Assembly: GCA_035550215.1 (NCBI GenBank)
Contig: DASZPM010000020.1
Span: forward strand, 203,121-267,120
Source of the DNA: JABDFW01 sp035550215
GTDB taxonomy: Bacteria > Bacteroidota > Bacteroidia > Chitinophagales > Chitinophagaceae
Direction: 5' to 3'
DNA: 64,000 bases
This document shows, piece after piece, positions 42,501-51,690 of the stretch. A program made the position numbers and the translations under genes. The notes under the pieces are model-generated. The model saw only the letters and a list, made by a program, of their open reading frames with translations. It did no database searches and was not told the origin of the DNA. How positions within the stretch are numbered: position 1 is the first letter of the stretch; each line of letters opens with the position of its first letter.

Positions 42501-43178
42501 TACTGCATTTTCAATATCATTAAAAGTAATATTGGCGCTTTGCATCCTTAAATTGTCCACATTAATCTGGAACTCTCTTGTAGGCGCACCCACCATATCA
42601 ACACGGTTTAACTGGCTTATATCCTCCAGTTTATCTTTCAGGTCGTCGGCAAACTTTTTCAGGCGCACCACATCATAGTCACCGCTTACATTTACGTACA
42701 TTATCGGCTGGTCGCTTAAATTAACCTGCAGCACGGTGGGGTCTGTTGTAAGGTCGGTTGGCAAATCCTGTTTTGCTTTATCAACCGCGTCTTTTACTTT
42801 CTGCAGCGCAACGTCTTTATCTACCTTTGTGTCAAATTCTACAATTATTGCTGAATAATCCTGCTGGGACGTACTGGTAACCTTATTTATTTTTGCTCCT
42901 GTTATGCCTTTAATTTGTTTTTCAATCGGCTTGGTTACCAGGTTTTCAATATCTTTTGGCGAGTTGCCTACATACGGCGTTTGCACATAAATGTAGGGTA
43001 TAACAATATCAGGAAATTGCTCTTTGGGCAATGTAAGAAACTGGTACACACCCATGGCGCTGAGAAACACCATCAGCAGGTAAATGGAAGTTTTATTCTT
43101 CACAGCCCAACTGGTGGGCTTAAATTGCTTATGCTCGTCGTCGTATCCTGCCGCGAATTTTGCAATACTGCCTATCAT
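39552..43178 (-). CDS. RND efflux transporter, inner-membrane pump
   Basis: The 1208-residue protein is an AcrB/MexB-type pump: N-terminal SWAVKNKTSIYLLMVFLSAMG, twelve core membrane segments, a mid-protein helix with GLGIIVDDAIVVIENTHR (the proton-relay Asp region), and GMTVSAVMTGMGIVGLAGIV near the C-terminus. It is longer than the usual 1030-1050 residues, with an extra hydrophobic insert around residues 530-600 between the two halves. It exports toxic compounds with the adaptor and TolC proteins encoded just upstream. The substrate is unknown. Confidence 0.93.
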   Translation of the reverse strand: MIGSIAKFAAGYDDEHKQFKPTSWAVKNKTSIYLLMVFLSAMGVYQFLTLPKEQFPDIVIPYIYVQTPYVGNSPKDIENLVTKPIEKQIKGITGAKINKVTSTSQQDYSAIIVEFDTKVDKDVALQKVKDAVDKAKQDLPTDLTTDPTVLQVNLSDQPIMYVNVSGDYDVVRLKKFADDLKDKLEDISQLNRVDMVGAPTREFQINVDNLRMQSANITFNDIENAVKGENADISGGLLQVGDMKRTVQLKGQFKTADDISRVVLRNPSGGIVYLKDIATIKDTIKENESYARLNGKNVITLNIIKRSGENLIETSDTVRGVVAEMKRTTFPPDLKIDVTGDMSTRTRSSFNDLVNSIVIGFVLVLIILMFFMGVVNAFFVALSVPLSMFVAFIFLPVGDLIVGSHITLNFIVLFALLFGLGIIVDDAIVVIENTHRIFAEGKGKITSTKAAMMAAGEIFVPVFVGTITTLAPFFPLLFWPGLIGKFMIYLPAMLIFTLTASLIVAFIMNPVFAVDFMTHTEHDEIEPKSAIFRKPALWIAVVFGVLLDLGGFTFLGNLVIFIILLVILNRYVITDLIHGFQHRALPWIMNHYENLLKWAVKGYRPVGLLLGTFGLLIVSFMLFGASASSGRTQVVFFPKGDPNQIFVYLKLPVGTDVDYTDSVTRVLEKKVYHVLGMDPNDTTKKNDIVESIITNVAIGANDPQSGDQSTHPELGRIQVSFVEYAKRHGIATAPYMDSIRAVAKGIPGAQIAVDQEASGPQTDPPVNIEVSTNTDDFDGLIKTAVNLKNFLDSAQVPGVEELKMDIDLTNPEVSLTVDRERANIEGVSSAQIGQEIRTALFGKEISKIKEGKDEYKIQLRNDAVQRKSLDELLNMKITFRDIAGGGAIKNVPIINLVKVDFTNTLGSIKHKNQKRVITLRSNVLNGYTPTAVNQVIARDITGFKGKADDVSIAQTGEGEQQAETVAFLGKALFIALGLILLFLVLQFNSISKSIIILTEIIFSVIGVLLGFTITGMTVSAVMTGMGIVGLAGIVVKNGILVIEFADELRSRGLKTRDAVIQAGKTRIIPVLLTALAAILGLIPLAIGFNINFVTMFSELNPHIFFGGDNAVFWKPLSWTIIFGLAFAFFMTLVIVPSMYLIAERLRRPMRRHFGGKWVSFMGIPPLTFIFLLIMLPYTLIWRRIEKARRRRKLANDPNASETFIGSWF

Positions 43179-43234
43179 AACATTTTTTTAATCAACTTTA
43201 ATATCGTTTCATTATCCCGGTTAACATGGCGGTA

Positions 43235-44428
43235 CTACCTGCCAATGGTTAACGGTTGCCCGTCGTACAGGCCCTGGAAACCTTCTGTAATTATATTATC
43301 CCCGGCTTCAAGGCCACTAAGTACCTGCACTTTATCTCCATAGGCCTGCCCTATAGTAATTGGTTTCTTTTTCGCTACCAGTTTGCCGTTGGTATTTACA
43401 GCCGCATATACAAACTTTCCTTTATCATCTGTTTGCAGTGTATTAACCGGCACTGATAATGCATTGGCTGCAGTATAGTCCTGTATTTTAACATTGGCAA
43501 TCTGGTTTGGACGCAGGTCTTTGTCAGCCGGTAAATGAACTTCAATGTAGAATGAGCGTGAATTGGGGTCAATTACTTTACCCGCTATGGAAATTTTTGC
43601 GGTAATAGTTTTATTAATATCGGGAAAGTTGATAACAACATTGTCGCCCACGTTTACCTTAGTAAGATAATTCTCCGGCACCTGTGCGGTTACCTTTAAA
43701 TCGGTAGTATTCACGATTTTTATTTGTGGCGTTGGTGCGCTTGCTGTAAATATTTCGCCAACACGTACGTTTACATCTTCCGCAACACCGTTAACATCGC
43801 TGTACACATTCGTAAAATCAAGCTGTTCCTGCGCAGACTTCAACTGCGCCTGCGCCTGTTTTAACTGCGATTGCGAATTGTCCATGGCTGTTTTATCCGC
43901 ATTTAGCTGCACTTCGGTTCCTATTCCCTGGTCAAACAGGTTTTTCCTGCGGCGATACACATCAGCGTAATTATCTGCCAAAGCCTGCGCTGAAGCAACC
44001 TGCTGCTGCGCGGCCTTTAAACTTTGCTGCTGCAGCACATCATCCAGTTTTAACAATAACTGGCCTTTATGCACCTCCTGGCCTTTTGTTATGTACAGCG
44101 CCTTTACCTGGCCGCCCCCGTTTCTTGGCGTAACATAGCTTATGTTAACCGCTTCTACCTTACCCTGCAAATCAATATAGTGGGTGAAGTTGCCGGCGAT
44201 TAACGTATCTACTGACACCAATGCTGATTTTTGTGTAGTTGCTGTAGTATCAAGCTTAGCAATATCATCCTGCAGCCTGGCGATATCGTCATTTATTTTT
44301 TGCTGAACTTTTTTAAGGCTGTCTAATGTTTCCTTTTTTTGTGCAAGTGTGTCTTTTGGTTGCCCGCCACCGCAAGCAGCCAGAAGCAAACCTGCGGAAA
44401 TAACCAAAGCCGTGCCTTTCTTTTTCAT
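43235..44428 (-). CDS. RND efflux periplasmic adaptor lipoprotein
   Basis: The 397-residue product has a lipoprotein signal (LLLAACGGG), a short coiled coil after it (about 28-65), then the HlyD/AcrA layout. That layout is a lipoyl-type half (GQEVHKGQLLLKLDD), a helical hairpin (about 130-205), the second lipoyl half (NGVAEDVNVRVGEIF), and beta-barrel and membrane-proximal domains. It links the pump to the outer-membrane channel. It lies 30 nt after tolC and 56 nt before the pump gene. Confidence 0.93.
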   Translation of the reverse strand: MKKKGTALVISAGLLLAACGGGQPKDTLAQKKETLDSLKKVQQKINDDIARLQDDIAKLDTTATTQKSALVSVDTLIAGNFTHYIDLQGKVEAVNISYVTPRNGGGQVKALYITKGQEVHKGQLLLKLDDVLQQQSLKAAQQQVASAQALADNYADVYRRRKNLFDQGIGTEVQLNADKTAMDNSQSQLKQAQAQLKSAQEQLDFTNVYSDVNGVAEDVNVRVGEIFTASAPTPQIKIVNTTDLKVTAQVPENYLTKVNVGDNVVINFPDINKTITAKISIAGKVIDPNSRSFYIEVHLPADKDLRPNQIANVKIQDYTAANALSVPVNTLQTDDKGKFVYAAVNTNGKLVAKKKPITIGQAYGDKVQVLSGLEAGDNIITEGFQGLYDGQPLTIGR

Positions 44429-44458
44429 ATTGTTATATTTAATCTTGTAGTTTTAGTA

Positions 44459-45880
44459 TTATTGAAGTTTCCCAATTGCTTTTAAGTAATCAACCCTGGC
44501 TACAACTGCATCATACATTGCGCTCACATAGTTTGTTTGCGCAGTTACAAGGTCGGCCTGTGCATTTGTGACTTCAAGGTTTGAGCCTGTGCCCGTTTCG
44601 TATTTAAGTTTGGTTTGGTCATATACCTGTTGGGCAAGGTCCATATTTTTCTTTTGGTAGTCAAGCGTTACAATGGCAGACTTAAATGAAGTTTGCGCCT
44701 GTACCACATCATTACTTATACTTATCTTAAAATAGTCAAGCTGGTTTTGTGATTGCTGGTACTGCAATTGCGCTTTTTTAAGATTAGCAGCTTTTTCAAA
44801 ACCATCAAATATTGGGATATTAATATTCAGGCCAATAAACCAGCTTGGAAACCAATCGCCTTTACTAAAGAAGTTGAATGAATTTCTCGCTGCCTGCTCA
44901 CCGTATGCGCTTGTTAATTTTGCAGTAGGCAAATAAGTATATTTATACCGTTTAACATTATACCGGTTAAGCGTGTTTGCGTATTGTAAAACCTGGTACT
45001 CTTTACGATCTGCATAAGACGAATCCCAAGGTTGAAGTATATTATTTTTTATACTGTCTTCAGTCACCTCTTGGATTAAAATCAATGAATCTGTTTCAGG
45101 CATGCCTAATAAAAATTTCAGCCCTGCATAGCCATTATCCAGGTTATTTTGGGTTTTTAACTTTAACGTTTGCAGGTTTGCGAGTTGCACCGTTGCCTTG
45201 TCAACATCCAGCTTTTCCTGGAAACCATTCTCATACATTGCTTTTGTATCGTGCAACAGTTTATTAGACAAAGCAATATTTGCATCTATTTGCTGCATTT
45301 GTGTTTTACCAACAGCAAGCTGGTAATAAATTTTATAAATATTTACTTTTACATTTTCTTCTGTTACTTCTGCGCTTTTTGCTGCATAGTCAAGAGATGC
45401 TTTACGCGCCTGCAGCCCGACAAATACTTGCCCGTCAAACAATAGTTGTGAGAGATTTACGGTACCTGACGCATTCCATTTTGTGCCAAAAGCTGCTGCT
45501 ATAAAACCAAAATCGCCGGGCGATGTTATAGGCTGGCCTGAACCATTTTTTACCCCTTCCTGTTCTAACACTGCATAAGTGGCGGCAGAAATAAAGTTGG
45601 GAAAAATCTGCACCGGCACTTTTGGATAATAGTTTGTTGCTGCTGTTGCGCTTAATTGCGGGTAGGCAGCGGCGGTAATGCCCCTGTTTGTCTGCTCCTG
45701 TATCTGGTAATCAATCAATGCATTTTTTACCTGCACATTATGGTTATGCGCATAATCAATACATTGCTGAATGGAAAATGCGTGCGTTGTTGACGCCTGC
45801 AGTTGCTGCGCCCATACCCTGTTGCTTAACAGGGCCGTTATAGCTATTGTGACTACGCTTATGATTCTTATTTTCTTCAT
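44459..45880 (-). CDS. TolC family outer-membrane efflux channel
   Basis: The 473-residue product has a signal peptide and the two-fold TolC helical pattern. The first repeat begins FSIQQCIDYAHNHNVQVKNAL. The second contains GDWFPSWFIGLNINIPIFDGFEKAANLKKAQLQ and ends TGTGSNLEVTNAQADLVTAQ. It forms the exit duct of the RND system. Its start codon overlaps the stop of the tetR gene by 4 nt, so translation is likely coupled. Confidence 0.93.
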   Translation of the reverse strand: MKKIRIISVVTIAITALLSNRVWAQQLQASTTHAFSIQQCIDYAHNHNVQVKNALIDYQIQEQTNRGITAAAYPQLSATAATNYYPKVPVQIFPNFISAATYAVLEQEGVKNGSGQPITSPGDFGFIAAAFGTKWNASGTVNLSQLLFDGQVFVGLQARKASLDYAAKSAEVTEENVKVNIYKIYYQLAVGKTQMQQIDANIALSNKLLHDTKAMYENGFQEKLDVDKATVQLANLQTLKLKTQNNLDNGYAGLKFLLGMPETDSLILIQEVTEDSIKNNILQPWDSSYADRKEYQVLQYANTLNRYNVKRYKYTYLPTAKLTSAYGEQAARNSFNFFSKGDWFPSWFIGLNINIPIFDGFEKAANLKKAQLQYQQSQNQLDYFKISISNDVVQAQTSFKSAIVTLDYQKKNMDLAQQVYDQTKLKYETGTGSNLEVTNAQADLVTAQTNYVSAMYDAVVARVDYLKAIGKLQ

Positions 45881-46506
45881 ACTGTTACTTTTTTATTGCT
45901 GTTTGCTCCTTGTAAATATTTTTCAATAAGTTTTATGCCTTTTGGCGTTGCAATACTGTACATGTATAACAGCCCAAGCTCCCGCGAAACCTCCGTTATA
46001 AGGTAACGCCCATGCGGAAAAACGTCCTGGTTAAACATAATAAAGGCAGATTCAATACGGTGTTTGGCCGTAATGTCAATATTAATTTCCGGCCTGTACA
46101 GCTTTTCTTTTATGCCGCGCTCCAGGTTTTCATATATTACCTGGTACATGTATTTATTAATGTGGTCGCGCAACTTTTTATGCGCTTTATAATGGTGTTT
46201 TTCCAGGTCATACATCATCAGGGGGTTCATTGCCTTAAACATTTCTTCTGTTCCCTCGAACGATATAAATACTTCATGCACAGCATTTTCTGAGCTTTTA
46301 AGGTACGTATCGCATTTACATTCGTTTTGCTGTATTTCCTTATCTATCACCCCTTCTACAATTTCGTCCTTATCGGCAAAAAAATGGTAAATGGTTTTTT
46401 TTGAAATTCCAAGCTGGCCTGCAATTTCATCCATGGTAACGGAACGGATGCCGTAACGCATAAACAGGTCGGCAGCCTTTAATAAAATTCTCTCCTTCAC
46501 TTCCAT
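45877..46506 (-). CDS. TetR/AcrR family regulator of the efflux operon
   Basis: From ATG at 46506 the 209-residue product has an N-terminal helix-turn-helix (ERILLKAADLFMRYGIRSVT, then DEIAGQLGISKKTIYHFFAD) and an all-helical ligand domain. It is the first gene of the operon and likely represses it, relieved by a pump substrate. An in-frame ATG at 46566 lies inside the operator and upstream of the -7 box, so it is rejected. Confidence 0.9.
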   Translation of the reverse strand: MEVKERILLKAADLFMRYGIRSVTMDEIAGQLGISKKTIYHFFADKDEIVEGVIDKEIQQNECKCDTYLKSSENAVHEVFISFEGTEEMFKAMNPLMMYDLEKHHYKAHKKLRDHINKYMYQVIYENLERGIKEKLYRPEINIDITAKHRIESAFIMFNQDVFPHGRYLITEVSRELGLLYMYSIATPKGIKLIEKYLQGANSNKKVTV

Positions 46507-46524
46507 AATGGTAAAATCTGGCCG

Positions 46525-46532
46525 CAAAACTA
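46525..46532 (-). promoter_or_regulatory. Efflux operon -7 box
   Basis: On the minus strand TAGTTTTG matches TAnnTTTG, 18 nt before the tetR ATG, implying a leader of about 12 nt. The TetR operator candidate abuts it upstream. Confidence 0.6.
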
Positions 46533-46562
46533 TGGAAACTTTTTTTGTTATTATAGTTTCCA
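46533..46562. promoter_or_regulatory. TetR operator candidate
   Basis: TGGAAACT (46533-46540) and AGTTTCCA (46555-46562) form a perfect 8-bp-arm inverted repeat with a 14-nt A/T-rich spacer. It covers the region from the -7 box to the -33 position, so binding would block RNA polymerase. Confidence 0.65.
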
Positions 46563-46690
46563 CCAAAAATATTTTATACTTTTTTTGATGAACGGCAACT
46601 CACAACTTTGCGGAAGGAAATTTTTTGCTGTTGAATGTTTGGGCGACTATTTAATGACGCTACTGCTTATTTTATTAAAAAAACTATTGT

Positions 46691-47329
46691 ATGACTAACT
46701 TAAAACGCCGCAACACCATTAACCTTGCTGTTAGACAATTATTAAAATACTTTTTCCAGGGGCTGGTGGTAATAGTGCCGGCTGGTATAAGCATATACGC
46801 GGTACTGTGGCTTTTTAATGCTATTGACAGCATTTTGCCCAACATAATCAGTTATTTCTATCCCGGCTGGCATGAGCCCGGCACTGATACAATTAAACAC
46901 ATACCTGGTGTGGGATTTATTGTGGCTATAGCCTTTGTAATACTCATAGGCAGCATATCCTCATCATTTATAGTAAGTAAAATAATTGACTTTTTCGATG
47001 CCATTCTCGAGCGCACCCCCGGCGTTAAGTTTATCTATTCGTCTGTTAAGGATTTCCTGGAAGCATTTTCAGGCAATAAAAAGAAATTTACAAAGCCTGT
47101 TTTAGCAAATGTTGACGGCCCGGATGTTTGGCGTATTGGCTTTATAATGCAGGAAGATGCGGTACAGTTTGATTTGATGGAGCATGTTGTGGTGTATATC
47201 CCGCTGTCTTACGCCATTACCGGCATTACCTATTTCGTGCCTAAAAAGAATATAAAATTGCTGAATAATATCAATTCAGCAGAAGCTATGAAATTCGCGG
47301 TTTCCGGTGGTGTAACACAAGTAGAGTAA
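46691..47329 (+). CDS. DUF502 family membrane protein
   Basis: The 212-residue product has two membrane segments (about 18-40 and 72-95) and the DUF502 pattern FFQGLVVIVPAGISIYAVLW, ERTPGVKFIYSSVKDFLEAF and VVYIPLSYAITG. The family is widespread and of unknown function, probably an inner-membrane protein with a soluble C-terminal part. It is divergent from the efflux operon. Confidence 0.9.
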   Translation: MTNLKRRNTINLAVRQLLKYFFQGLVVIVPAGISIYAVLWLFNAIDSILPNIISYFYPGWHEPGTDTIKHIPGVGFIVAIAFVILIGSISSSFIVSKIIDFFDAILERTPGVKFIYSSVKDFLEAFSGNKKKFTKPVLANVDGPDVWRIGFIMQEDAVQFDLMEHVVVYIPLSYAITGITYFVPKKNIKLLNNINSAEAMKFAVSGGVTQVE

Positions 47330-47422
47330 ATATTTCACAACTGTTTGATTTACAGCATTTTTTGTTAAATTTAGCCCATTTTCACGGCAATTGCATTACT
47401 TTGCAACCTCAAAAGGCAAGCA

Positions 47423-48493
47423 ATGCAGATGCATAATTTTAATTCAGGGCCATCTGTACTTCCGCATGAAGTATTGACAGGGGCTTCTGAAAGCATTCTC
47501 AACTTTAATAATACCGGTTTATCTATACTTGAAATTGGCCATCGTACCAAATGGTTTGATGATGTGCTTACCGAAGCAATATCGCTGGTTAAAGAACTGA
47601 TGCAACTGAATGATGAGCACGAAGTGCTGTTTTTGCACGGCGGCGCTACCACGCAATTTATGCAGGTGCCCCTTAACCTGCTTGATGAAGACGAAACGGC
47701 CGCTTATTGCGACAATGGCATTTGGGGCGCTAAAGCAATAAAGGAGGCGAAGATTTTTGGCAATGTAAATGTGGTTGCGTCATCAAAAGATAAAAAGCAC
47801 TCTTACATACCAAAGAATTTTGTAGTTCCGCCCGCAACAAAATACCTGCATTACACTACCAATAATACCGTTGAAGGCACAGAATGGCATGAAATACCCG
47901 ATACGGATGTGCCGCTGGTAGCGGACATGAGCAGCGATATTTTTTCCCGCCCGCTTAACTACAACAGGTTTGGGCTTATTTATGCCGGCGCACAAAAAAA
48001 TATGGGCGCCGCTGGTGTAACGCTGGTAGTGGTGAAAAAAGATTTACTGGGTAAAGTAAAACGCCCTATTCCAAACATACTTGATTACAGGGTGCATATT
48101 GAGGCAAATTCATTACTGAACACGCCCCCGGTTTTTGCCATTTATGTTTCCCTTTTAACCCTCAGGTGGATAAAAAAGGAAGGCGGCCTGGCTGAAATGG
48201 AAAAGAGAAGCAAAGAAAGGGCGAACCTTTTCTATAATACTTTAGACTCCCTGCCCATTTTTACACCAATCGTTGCGCAGGAAGACCGCAGCCTGATGAA
48301 TGCAACCTTTACCATAAAAGATGAGGCGCTGGAAAACGAGTTTTTAGCTGCCTGCAAGCAAAATGGCATGGTTGGTATAAAGGGACACAGGAGCGTTGGC
48401 GGGTTAAGGGTTTCAATGTATAATGCCCTTGCCCTCAGCAGCGTGCAGGCTTTGTGCGATTTAATGACAGATTTCTCAAATAAACATTCATAG
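47423..48493 (+). CDS. serC: Phosphoserine aminotransferase
   Basis: The 356-residue product has the SerC pattern: HNFNSGPSVLPHEVL, LFLHGGATTQFMQVPLNLL, ADMSSDIFSRPLN and the Schiff-base lysine in GLIYAGAQKNMGAAGVTLVV. It makes phosphoserine from 3-phosphohydroxypyruvate using PLP. Full length. It leads a group with the DUF1015 gene 38 nt downstream, a common Bacteroidota pairing in which serA is often nearby, although serA is not in the window. Confidence 0.96.
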   Translation: MQMHNFNSGPSVLPHEVLTGASESILNFNNTGLSILEIGHRTKWFDDVLTEAISLVKELMQLNDEHEVLFLHGGATTQFMQVPLNLLDEDETAAYCDNGIWGAKAIKEAKIFGNVNVVASSKDKKHSYIPKNFVVPPATKYLHYTTNNTVEGTEWHEIPDTDVPLVADMSSDIFSRPLNYNRFGLIYAGAQKNMGAAGVTLVVVKKDLLGKVKRPIPNILDYRVHIEANSLLNTPPVFAIYVSLLTLRWIKKEGGLAEMEKRSKERANLFYNTLDSLPIFTPIVAQEDRSLMNATFTIKDEALENEFLAACKQNGMVGIKGHRSVGGLRVSMYNALALSSVQALCDLMTDFSNKHS

Positions 48494-48531
48494 TAAATAG
48501 CCTTAGAGGCGTTAATTTTAATCTACACTTT

Positions 48532-49761
48532 ATGAGTAACATAAAACCCTTCAAAGCACTAAGGCCACAGCCACAACTTGCCAAACAGGTTGCGAGCAAA
48601 CCTTATGATGTATTGAGCAGCGCCGAAGCCAAAATTGAGGCGCAGGGCAACCCGGCAACCTTTTTACACATTACCAAAAGCGAAATTGACTTACCCGAAG
48701 GCATTGATATACACTCGGAAGAAGTGTATGAAAAAGCAAAACAAAACTTAACAGCCTTTATTAAGCGTGACGTGCTTTTTCGGGATGACAGGGAATGCTA
48801 TTATATTTACCGCCTTATTATGGATGGCCGCAGCCAAACCGGGCTGGTTTGCCTGAGCAGTGTTGACGATTATGAAAAAGGCCTTGTAAAGAAACATGAA
48901 CTTACCCGGCCCGATAAAGAAAAAGACCGTATTGACCATATTCAAACCACCGGCGCCCAAACGGGCAATGTGTTCCTGGCCTACAGGAATGTTGCTGCAA
49001 TAGATGATATAATTGATGCATGGACAAAGAAAGGAGCGGTGTATGATTTTATTGCCGATGATGGTGTACAGCACACAATATGGATTGTGAGTGACAGTGA
49101 TGTTACTAAAAAAATAACAGTGGCCTTTGAGCAGGAAGTACCCTGCACTTATATTGCCGACGGTCATCACAGGGCTGCATCTGCGGCCAAGGTTAGAAAA
49201 GCTTTGGCAGGCGACAAAACTGCCAAAGCCGATTTCTTTCTTACTACCCTCTTCCCTGCTGACCAATTAGCTATTATGGATTACAACCGCGTTGTAAAAA
49301 CGCTCAACGGTCTTTCAAATAGTGAGTTTTTGGAAGCGTTAAAGGAAAATTTTGAGGTGGAACAGGTTAAAGAAGCGCATAAACCAAAAAACTTGCACGA
49401 TTTTGGATTGTATATGGCAAAAAAATGGTACAGGCTTACGGCAAAGCCGGGAACATTTACAAATGACCCCATCGGCGTACTGGATGTAACCATTTTACAA
49501 AACAATGTGCTGGGCAAGTTGTTAAACATACAAGACCAGCGCACAGATAAAAACATAGATTTTATCGGGGGCATAAGGGGAATGGGTGAATTAAAGAAAA
49601 GGGTTGACAGCGGTGAATGGGCGGCAGCGTTTAGCTTATACCCCGTTAGTATTGAGCAGTTGTTCAGCATAGCCGACAGCGGCGAAATAATGCCGCCAAA
49701 AAGCACCTGGTTTGAACCCAAACTGCGGGATGGGTTGCTTACTAATTTGATATACGAATAA
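48532..49761 (+). CDS. DUF1015 family protein
   Basis: The 409-residue product carries the DUF1015 signatures KPFKALRPQPQLA, YVYR-type FIYRL (here YYIYRLIMDGRSQTGLVCL), ELTRPDKEKDRIDHIQTTGA and YIADGHHRAASAA. The family often clusters with serine biosynthesis genes, but its enzymatic activity is not established. It follows serC and precedes a TPR gene by 7 nt. Confidence 0.92.
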   Translation: MSNIKPFKALRPQPQLAKQVASKPYDVLSSAEAKIEAQGNPATFLHITKSEIDLPEGIDIHSEEVYEKAKQNLTAFIKRDVLFRDDRECYYIYRLIMDGRSQTGLVCLSSVDDYEKGLVKKHELTRPDKEKDRIDHIQTTGAQTGNVFLAYRNVAAIDDIIDAWTKKGAVYDFIADDGVQHTIWIVSDSDVTKKITVAFEQEVPCTYIADGHHRAASAAKVRKALAGDKTAKADFFLTTLFPADQLAIMDYNRVVKTLNGLSNSEFLEALKENFEVEQVKEAHKPKNLHDFGLYMAKKWYRLTAKPGTFTNDPIGVLDVTILQNNVLGKLLNIQDQRTDKNIDFIGGIRGMGELKKRVDSGEWAAAFSLYPVSIEQLFSIADSGEIMPPKSTWFEPKLRDGLLTNLIYE

Positions 49762-49768
49762 AAAACCT

Positions 49769-50773
49769 ATGCAAAGAGTTATATTACTGTTCTTGGCCAT
49801 TGTAACATGCCAAACGTTGTTTGCGCAGTCTGCTGACGATTTACAAAAACTGGCAATGCAACAGGCCCAGGCATCTCATTTTGATTCTGCTTACAAAACA
49901 CTTGACCTGGCATTACAACAAAAACCCGGTGATATTGAATTGTTAAAGAACCAGGCGTATATATGTGTTTTGAAAAGAGATTTTGAGAACGGGCTTCGTA
50001 TAGGGCAGGCACTGGTTGCACGCCCTGATGCTGACGAACAATGTTACCAGATATTAGGGATGGTGTATAAGAACCTTGCTGAATACAAAGACGCCGCTAA
50101 AATGTACAAAGATGCTTTGCAGAAGTTTCCTAAAAGCGGTGTTTTGTACAGTGAATACGGTGACCTGCTGATGCAGGACAATAACCCGAAGGATGCTATA
50201 GGCGCCTGGGAAAAGGGGATTCAGCAAGACCCGAACAACAGCAATAATTATTATTATGCGGCTAAATATTATGCATCCAACAATGGCCTGCTCTGGAGCC
50301 TGTTGTACGGTGAAATATTTGTAAATATGGAGAGTTATACCAACCGCACTGCTGAAATAAAACAACTGCTGTACGATGGGTATAAGAACCTCTTCACCGG
50401 AACAACATTGGCTGATGCGAATAAGGGAAGTAAAGGCATTGCCAAAGCCATAACCGATGTTTTGCTTAAAGATGCCGAACCTGTTGGCCAGGATACTATC
50501 GCCGCCATAACAGATATACGCACAAAATTTATTGTTGACTGGGTTAATTCCGGCAGCGCAAAAAATTATCCCTTCCGGTTATTTGACCTGCACCGCCAGT
50601 TAATTGAAAACAAAGGCTTCGCAGCTTATAATGTATGGCTGTTTGGCGAAGCGGCAGATGCCGGTAAATACGAGGCATGGCAAAAAAGCCACCCGGCCGA
50701 ATGGCAGCAGTGGGACCAGTTACTGCACAGCGTGGTATTTAAAATACCGGCAGGACAATATTATACCAATTAG
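49769..50773 (+). CDS. Exported tetratricopeptide-repeat protein
   Basis: The 334-residue product has a signal peptide (MQRVILLFLAIVTCQTLFAQ) and about four TPR-like helical pairs between residues 20 and 180 (for example AKMYKDALQKFPKSGVLYSEYG). A helical C-terminal region without recognised motifs follows. TPRs mediate protein contacts, probably in the periplasm. Co-transcribed with the DUF1015 gene. Confidence 0.82.
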   Translation: MQRVILLFLAIVTCQTLFAQSADDLQKLAMQQAQASHFDSAYKTLDLALQQKPGDIELLKNQAYICVLKRDFENGLRIGQALVARPDADEQCYQILGMVYKNLAEYKDAAKMYKDALQKFPKSGVLYSEYGDLLMQDNNPKDAIGAWEKGIQQDPNNSNNYYYAAKYYASNNGLLWSLLYGEIFVNMESYTNRTAEIKQLLYDGYKNLFTGTTLADANKGSKGIAKAITDVLLKDAEPVGQDTIAAITDIRTKFIVDWVNSGSAKNYPFRLFDLHRQLIENKGFAAYNVWLFGEAADAGKYEAWQKSHPAEWQQWDQLLHSVVFKIPAGQYYTN

Positions 50774-50828
50774 CCTACCTTAGCTGCCTGCGTTACATAT
50801 TTTGTTAATAACTGCAGCATGTTGCTAT

Positions 50829-51614
50829 ATGACATCGGAAAACCAGCATCTACAAACAGGGTATGTAAAAACGGCCATACGAAATAATGCCGCTTTTATA
50901 GAATTTTTTCACCCCCAAAGCAATTCACTTCCCGGCAAATTATTGGCCCAACTGGCCGATGCAATAACCGAAGCAGGGCATAATAAGGGGGTACATGTAA
51001 TTGTACTGCGTGCCGCGGGTGATAAAGCCTTTTGCGCGGGCGCCTCATTTACCGAGCTTATTGCTATACAGAACGAGAGCGAAGGCCTTGCTTTTTTCAG
51101 TGGTTTTGCACAGGTAATTAATGCCATGCGCAAATGCCCTAAATTCATTATTGCGCGCGTACACGGCAAATGTGTTGGTGGCGGCATTGGCCTTGCTGCT
51201 GCTGCCGATTATGCCATTGCTGTTGAAGGTGCAGATATAAAACTGAGTGAACTGGCTATTGGCATCGGTCCGTTTGTAATAGGGCCGGCAGTTGAAAGAA
51301 AAACCGGTGTATCAGCCTTTTCACAACTGGGCATTAATGCAACGCAATGGCAGGATGCAGGCTGGGCGCATTTAAAGGGGCTGTATGCCGAACTGCACAC
51401 TACTATAGAGAGTATGGATGAGGCGATTGACAATCTTTCAGGCATGCTTTCACGCTCAAACCCCGAAGCTATGGCTGCCATGAAAAAAATGTTTTGGCAG
51501 GGTACGGAGCATTGGGATGATTTGCTGCACGAACGTGCAGCCACCAGCGGCAAATTAATATTAAGTGATTTTAGCAGGCAGGCAATTGAAGCATTTAAAA
51601 GCAAAGGAAAATAA
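50829..51614 (+). CDS. Enoyl-CoA hydratase/isomerase family protein
   Basis: From ATG at 50829 the 261-residue product has the crotonase fold: VIVLRAAGDKAFCAGASFTEL (oxyanion region) and IIARVHGKCVGGGIGLAAAAD (second oxyanion glycine). The usual first catalytic Glu is placed in the LSELAIGIGP segment. It resembles methylglutaconyl-CoA or PaaG-type hydratases, but the substrate cannot be fixed. It lies 55 bp after the TPR gene. Confidence 0.85.
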   Translation: MTSENQHLQTGYVKTAIRNNAAFIEFFHPQSNSLPGKLLAQLADAITEAGHNKGVHVIVLRAAGDKAFCAGASFTELIAIQNESEGLAFFSGFAQVINAMRKCPKFIIARVHGKCVGGGIGLAAAADYAIAVEGADIKLSELAIGIGPFVIGPAVERKTGVSAFSQLGINATQWQDAGWAHLKGLYAELHTTIESMDEAIDNLSGMLSRSNPEAMAAMKKMFWQGTEHWDDLLHERAATSGKLILSDFSRQAIEAFKSKGK

Positions 51615-51690
51615 TCGCCGTTTTATATTACTCCTCTTTAAATCTGCAATAAAGTATTAATTTCCTTCTTTAAATCCAAAACTACTTGCC

